From NCBI GenBank assembly GCA_963422385.1, contig OY729432.1:3286001-3350000 (forward strand): a stretch of DNA of 64,000 bases, in the 5' to 3' direction. A model generated the notes under the pieces. That model did not search any database. It had not been told where the DNA came from and worked only from the letters and a program-made list of their open reading frames with translations. The stretch's first letter is position 1. Each line of letters opens with the position of its first letter. Shown here piece by piece: positions 59,902-64,000 of the stretch. The stretch comes from JAJDTQ01 sp963422385 (GTDB taxonomy: Bacteria > Desulfobacterota > Binatia > UBA9968 > JAJDTQ01). The position numbers and the translations under genes were made by a program.

Positions 59902-61488
59902 TCACTTGCCGCCGAGGTGAAGGTCCTGCCGGATAATGCTCCACGCGGCCCTTCCGGAGCCTGCGATGACCGCGTCCGCGGGATGCGTGGCCACGCCCAC
60001 CTGATAGAGCCCCTGGATGGGCGTCCGGTAGTGGGCCAGTTGGGGGATCGGACGGTTCTCGCCCATCTGCTCCACGGTCTTCCGGGCCACCCACACCGAG
60101 CCACGGCGCATGTTCTGCCAGCGCCCCGCGAGGTAGAACGGGTCCATGGCCACCTTCATGACGATGTTGTCGTCCGTGAGGTTGGTGGCGACATCGCGCA
60201 ACTCCGAAAGCACCCGTTCCATGAAGTCGTTCTTGATGCTCACCCACTCCTCCGGCCGTCGGCCCTTGAGCTGGTAGGGGACCGGCATGAACAGCGACGC
60301 GGTGTGCTTGGCCGGGGGGGCCTGCAACGGGTCGAACCGGGTAGGGCAGGTGACATGGAAGCAGAAGTGCCCGGGGAACTCGCCGGCGCGGATCTCGTTC
60401 CACATCAGCTTCAGGTCGTCGCTGGAGCGGGGCCCGTAGTTGACGTTCATGGCCATGCCCACGGCTTCGTCCGCTGCTTCGTGCACCGCGAACCGGAGCG
60501 GCGCCTTCAGCGCCAGATGCACCTGGAAGTAGGAGAACTCGTCGGGCTCAATGGAACGGACGGCCTGGGCAAAGCTCTTTTCCAGATGCTCCTCGCCCAC
60601 CATCTCGATAAAGGTGCCGTAGGGGTCCACGTTGGACACTACCGCCAGCCGTGCCTTCCACTCGCGGCCGTCCCGCAGGCGTACGCCCACGGCCCGGCCA
60701 CCGTCCACGAGGATCTTCTCCACGTGATGGAACGCCCGGATCTGGCCGCCGTTCTTCACGTAGGCCCGTTGCAGCACCTGGGCGATGGAATGGGAGCCGC
60801 CGCGCGCGAGCTGCGGCGCCTCGTCCCCCGCGATCAGCGCCAACAACTCGCGCCCGCCGCCCGGGTAGTCCGGCGCCCAGCCCCGTGGAATGGTCATCTG
60901 GGACAGCACGAGGGTCCGTACCGCCTCGCTGGTGAACAGGTGCTCCGCCAGCCCGGCGGCGGTCATGCGCGAGAAGCGGATGAAGTCCGCCCCGGCCGGA
61001 TCGGACTCGATGCGTTGCTCAAGCTCGCCCTGGGCTCCGGGGGGCTCATAGTACGAGGGGATGACGACATCGCGGACGATGGCGCGAAACCGCTGATGGA
61101 CGTCCTTCCAGGCCGCGGCGTCCTCGGCCGAATGCCGCGCCATGGACGCCAGGGTGTCGTCCAGGTTCTGGTGGTGGGACACCGAAGCGCCGTCGGGCAA
61201 CAGCAGCGAACTGATCACCGGCGGCGTGACGAACTCGGCGTGGTGGCCGTTCTCCCAGTCCAGCTCCCGCCATACCGGGGAGAGTTCACGGTTGTCCTGG
61301 AAGTAGGCGAGGCTGTTGTGCCAGTAGCCGGGGAGGGTGATCTCTTCGGAGAAGAGCCGGCCGCCGTTCTCCAGCCGGCTTTCGCAGATGACGGTATCGA
61401 GGCCCGCCATGCCCAGATAGGTACCCAGGGCGAAGTTGTTCTGCCCCGCGCCGATGAGGACCACGTCCCAGTTTTCGTCCATGGTCAT
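59902..61488 (-). CDS. FAD-dependent oxidoreductase (phytoene desaturase-like)
   Basis: 528 residues. WDVVLIGAGQNNFALGTYLG, VICESRLENGGRLFSEEITL, and the C-terminal PIQGLYQVGVATHPADAVIA with GSGRAAWSII. The nucleotide loop has QNN where its neighbour has HNG, and the end lacks the neighbour's CHPGGN. Probably a structural paralogue with different substrate preference. Followed at 61511 (upstream in transcription) by the CoxM-type subunit gene, so the four genes from 64 kb to 58.2 kb form one likely operon. Confidence 0.88.
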   Translation of the reverse strand: MTMDENWDVVLIGAGQNNFALGTYLGMAGLDTVICESRLENGGRLFSEEITLPGYWHNSLAYFQDNRELSPVWRELDWENGHHAEFVTPPVISSLLLPDGASVSHHQNLDDTLASMARHSAEDAAAWKDVHQRFRAIVRDVVIPSYYEPPGAQGELEQRIESDPAGADFIRFSRMTAAGLAEHLFTSEAVRTLVLSQMTIPRGWAPDYPGGGRELLALIAGDEAPQLARGGSHSIAQVLQRAYVKNGGQIRAFHHVEKILVDGGRAVGVRLRDGREWKARLAVVSNVDPYGTFIEMVGEEHLEKSFAQAVRSIEPDEFSYFQVHLALKAPLRFAVHEAADEAVGMAMNVNYGPRSSDDLKLMWNEIRAGEFPGHFCFHVTCPTRFDPLQAPPAKHTASLFMPVPYQLKGRRPEEWVSIKNDFMERVLSELRDVATNLTDDNIVMKVAMDPFYLAGRWQNMRRGSVWVARKTVEQMGENRPIPQLAHYRTPIQGLYQVGVATHPADAVIAGSGRAAWSIIRQDLHLGGK

Positions 61489-61510
61489 GAGGATGCCCCC
61501 GGTCCCAAGG

Positions 61511-62374
61511 TCAGCCCAGCCGGCCGGCCGCCTGTTCGACGGCCCGGCGCACGAACACGGCTACGAGCTCGCGCTTGTATTCTGAAGATCCCCGTACGTC
61601 CTCGATGGGGTCGGACGCTTCCGCGGCCGCCGCTCCCGCCTCCTCCAGCACGGACGGCGTGATCTCCCTGCCACGCAGGATCTCTTCCGCCGCCCGGGCG
61701 CGGAAGATGATGGGACCCACGGAGTTGAGGGCGATGCGCACGTCGTCGCAACGGCTGCCTTCGCCGGTCATGGTGACCGCCACGCCCACGGTGGCGAAGT
61801 CTTCCTCGCTCCGAGGCGTGAACTTGATGTGGGACCAGGCCGGCCCGGCTGGGGGCGGCACGTGAACGGAGGTCAGGACCTCGTCGGGCTCCAGGGCGGT
61901 CTCGTAGTAATCGACGAAGAAGTCCTCCACCGACAGCGTGCGCTCGCCGCGGCTGCTGCGGAGCGTCACCTCCGCGTCCAGCGCCATGAAGGCGGCCCCC
62001 GGGTCGGTGAGCGGGTCGCCGTGGCTCAGGTTGCCGCCCACGGTGGCCATCAGCCGGATTCGCGGCTGCGCCACCTTGTAGAAGGTCTCCCGGAGCAGGG
62101 GATAGTGCTCTTGTATCTCAGGACAAAGCTCCAAGTCCCGGTGCTTGACGCCGGCGCCGATGCGCAGGCCGTCGGAAGGATCCAAGGCGATGCCGTCGAG
62201 GCCCGTTACGGTGTCGAGGTTGATGACGAACTTCGGGCTCAACAGGCCCATGCGCATCCACATCACCAGGGCGGTGCCGCCGGCCAGCAGCTTGGCGTCG
62301 CCGCCGTGCTCCCGGAGCAGCCGGCAGGCCTCGTCGAGGCTCGTGGGCTCGATGTAGTCGAAATGGGCCCGCAT
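61511..62374 (-). CDS. Molybdenum hydroxylase FAD subunit (CoxM-like)
   Basis: 287 residues. The PCMH-type FAD fold is clear: GDAKLLAGGTALVMWMRMGL (pyrophosphate loop), INLDTVTGLDGI, GAGVKHRDLELCPEIQEHYP and QPRIRLMATVGGNLSHGDPL, which contains the second FAD contact. C-terminal CO_deh_flav_C part: SHIKFTPRSEEDFATVGVAV. The start lies four bases after the large-subunit stop. The electron path runs from the Mo centre via the missing 2Fe-2S subunit to this FAD. Confidence 0.93.
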   Translation of the reverse strand: MRAHFDYIEPTSLDEACRLLREHGGDAKLLAGGTALVMWMRMGLLSPKFVINLDTVTGLDGIALDPSDGLRIGAGVKHRDLELCPEIQEHYPLLRETFYKVAQPRIRLMATVGGNLSHGDPLTDPGAAFMALDAEVTLRSSRGERTLSVEDFFVDYYETALEPDEVLTSVHVPPPAGPAWSHIKFTPRSEEDFATVGVAVTMTGEGSRCDDVRIALNSVGPIIFRARAAEEILRGREITPSVLEEAGAAAAEASDPIEDVRGSSEYKRELVAVFVRRAVEQAAGRLG

Positions 62375-62377
62375 GAT

Positions 62378-64000
62378 TCAGCTCCTGTTCCTCTTCTCTT
62401 GAATGGCCCGCCGCACCTTCTCCGCGGTGATGGGGAGGGTCTTGATGCGCACCCCCACGGCGTCGTAGATGGCGTTGCTGATGATGGCTGCCACCGGGTC
62501 CATGCCCAGCTCGCCGAGGCCCTTGGCGCCGAAGGGACCCGTGGGCTCATAGGAATCCGCGAACTCGTGCACCAGGTTGGGCATGTCGCGCATGGACGCC
62601 AGCCGGTAGTCGCTGAAGTTGGGATTGACCGGGCGGCCTTCCTCCATGCGGATGCCTTCGATGAGCGCGTATCCCAGTCCCTGGGCGATGGAGCCTTCCA
62701 CCTGGCCCTCGGCGCCGATGGGAAAGATCACCGTGCCGCAGTCCGACGCCACCGCGTACTGGATCACCGTTACCCGTCCGGTATCCGGGTCCACCTCCAC
62801 CTCCGCCGCCTGGCAGCCGAAGTTGTAGGCGCCGGACTCGTTGCCGAAGCGCTCGCCGTCCTGGCTCACCGAGTCGGCGTCGAAGCTGCCGGATGCCACG
62901 ATGGGAGCGCCGCCGCGCCGGAACTGCCGCCCCCGCACCACGTCCGCTACGCTGATGGAGCGCTGCTCCGCGCCCTGCACGAAAATGAAACCGTCTCGGG
63001 ACACCAGGTCCGAGGGGTCGGCCTCCAGCATCTCGGAGGCGGTCTCGAACAGCAGCTCCTTGACCTTGGCGGCGGCGTTCTTCACCGCGTTGCCGCCGAC
63101 GTAGGTCAGTCGGCTGGCGTAGTTGCCGAGACAGAAGGTGGCGAGGTCGGTGTCGGCCTCGGAGATGGCCACGTCGGAGAAGGGGACGCCCAGCTCCTCG
63201 GCGGCGATCTGGCACATGGCGGTCCAGTGCCCCTGGCCCGTCTCTCCCTCGCCGCTCAGGATGAACGCCTTGCCGTCCTCGTTCATCTTGATGGTGGCCG
63301 AGCTGCCGTCGTAGTCGCCGAAGTGGCGCTTGCCGCTGACGTGCACGGTGCAGCCCATGCCCAGCCCGCGGTTGGGCTTGCGGTTGGCCCGCTTCTCCTT
63401 CCAGCCGATCATCCGCTCGGTGCGGTCGACGCACTGCGTGAGCTCGCAGCTAATGACACGGTTGCCGTGGGGCGAGACGTAGCCGGGATGGGCGGCGTTG
63501 AGCCGCGCCATGTCGAACGGGTCCATGCCCAGTTCGTCCGCGGCAATGTCCATCATCTGCTCCACGGAGAACTCCGCCGAGGGGTTGCCGAAGCCGCGGA
63601 AGGCGCCGGTGGGGATCTTGTTGGTGTAGACCAGATAGGCCTCGGAGCGGACGTCCGAGTATTGGTAACAGGTGTCGTGCCGTAGCGCCGCCACCCCGGT
63701 GATGGCCGGGGCCTTGCCGCTGTATGCGCCGTTGTCGGCGATGACACGCATGTGCTTGGCGCGGATGCGGCCGTCGCTTTTGAAGCCCATGCGGACCCAC
63801 ACCTTCATGTTGACCCGGGGCCGGCTGCCGGCCAGGAATTCTTCTTCCCGGGTGTTGATGATCTTCACCGGGCGGCGCGCCTTGCGGGCCAGAATCGCGT
63901 TCACCACCGCGTTGTTGTCGTCGCAGGACTTGCCCCCGAAGCCTCCGCCCACGGCCGTCTGGATGACCCGCACGTCGGCCTCCCGCACGCCCAGGGCGGA
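62378..64000 (-). CDS. Molybdenum hydroxylase large subunit (CoxL/XdhB-like), 5' end outside window
   Basis: At least 540 residues visible; the frame is open at the right edge, so roughly the first 200-250 residues are missing. TAVGGGFGGKSCDDNNAVVN (molybdopterin contact), REEEFLAGSRPRVNMKVWVR, FRGFGNPSAEFSVEQMMDIA, GEGETGQGHWTAMCQIAAEE, and near the end PFGAKGLGELGMDPVAAIIS with the catalytic Glu. The aldehyde oxidase/xanthine dehydrogenase family hydroxylates aldehydes, N-heterocycles or aromatic CoA esters with water-derived oxygen. The small 2Fe-2S subunit is not visible and may lie beyond the edge. MoeB at 8609 would help make its cofactor. Confidence 0.92.
   Translation of the reverse strand, partial: SALGVREADVRVIQTAVGGGFGGKSCDDNNAVVNAILARKARRPVKIINTREEEFLAGSRPRVNMKVWVRMGFKSDGRIRAKHMRVIADNGAYSGKAPAITGVAALRHDTCYQYSDVRSEAYLVYTNKIPTGAFRGFGNPSAEFSVEQMMDIAADELGMDPFDMARLNAAHPGYVSPHGNRVISCELTQCVDRTERMIGWKEKRANRKPNRGLGMGCTVHVSGKRHFGDYDGSSATIKMNEDGKAFILSGEGETGQGHWTAMCQIAAEELGVPFSDVAISEADTDLATFCLGNYASRLTYVGGNAVKNAAAKVKELLFETASEMLEADPSDLVSRDGFIFVQGAEQRSISVADVVRGRQFRRGGAPIVASGSFDADSVSQDGERFGNESGAYNFGCQAAEVEVDPDTGRVTVIQYAVASDCGTVIFPIGAEGQVEGSIAQGLGYALIEGIRMEEGRPVNPNFSDYRLASMRDMPNLVHEFADSYEPTGPFGAKGLGELGMDPVAAIISNAIYDAVGVRIKTLPITAEKVRRAIQEKRNRS

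Noticed and set aside
58220..61488. Carotenoid biosynthesis cluster
   Set aside because: The two CrtI-like proteins have no phytoene synthase, cyclase or prenyl transferase nearby. Their neighbours are molybdenum hydroxylase subunits.
1..64000. CRISPR array
   Set aside because: No regularly spaced direct repeats were found; the repeats seen are palindromic or dispersed.

Overview
The window is GC-rich chromosomal DNA with high GC at third codon positions. It comes from a Gram-negative, probably aerobic heterotroph. Markers are a proteobacterial-type tail-specific protease (prc), the short form of argC, the MEP-pathway gene ispG, a rhodanese-less thiI, a TauE/SafE permease and peptide/nickel-type ABC transport. 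Ten amidohydrolase-2 paralogues, family III CoA-transferase, UbiD, LLM flavin oxidoreductase and a molybdenum hydroxylase point to a large catabolic repertoire, as in uncultivated proteobacterial or Tectomicrobia-like genomes. The exact lineage cannot be settled from the sequence.

Layout. 1-2.3 kb: an accessory island on the minus strand (excisionase-like HTH, two tiny coupled genes, a truncated AAA ATPase) next to an IS4 transposase remnant. 2.4-6.7 kb: M20 peptidase, thiI, cupin, NTF2-like protein, SDR. 6.8-8.4 kb: a decayed ParA-type ATPase with a small partner. 8.6-22.9 kb: moeB-rhodanese, four amidohydrolases, two Asp/Glu-racemase-fold proteins and a complete peptide-type ABC transporter whose ATPases and permeases/binding protein lie on opposite strands. 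23.0-25.9 kb: argC, a DUF4325 protein, a flavin reductase and a scar of a glycolate oxidase operon. 25.9-46.2 kb: the main amidohydrolase/epimerase/CoA-transferase cluster. It is interrupted by three accessory insertions: an ATPase + DUF4276 pair with a restriction-modification remnant (29.4-32.3 kb), a DUF6338 membrane protein with a 40-residue proline-rich partner (34.2-34.9 kb), and AbiV + HigBA + orphan BrnA (38.7-40.5 kb). 46.3-53.8 kb: isochorismatase-fold hydrolase, EamA transporter and housekeeping genes (maf, dus, ispG, prc). 53.8-64.0 kb: a minus-strand catabolic cluster of two SDRs, an NMT1-type binding protein, UbiD, two phytoene-desaturase-like FAD proteins and a CoxM/CoxL-type molybdenum hydroxylase that runs off the window.

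The most unusual signal is non-coding. Three copies of a roughly 140-165 bp element (16464-16618 minus, 17592-17728 plus, 47272-47435 plus) share a conserved core. Each is closed by a terminal inverted repeat whose sequence differs between copies while self-complementarity is kept. Two copies flank one transporter ATPase gene in opposite orientations, and one carries that gene's start codon. A separate MITE-like element sits inside the arm of the third copy. Other palindromic repeats occur between genes.

How the genes work together (inference): the metal-dependent hydrolases/decarboxylases, dehydrogenases, CoA-transferase and uptake systems look like a modular pool for breaking down aromatic or other xenobiotic-like acids. 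Defence and toxin-antitoxin modules have landed between the catabolic genes and damaged some of them.
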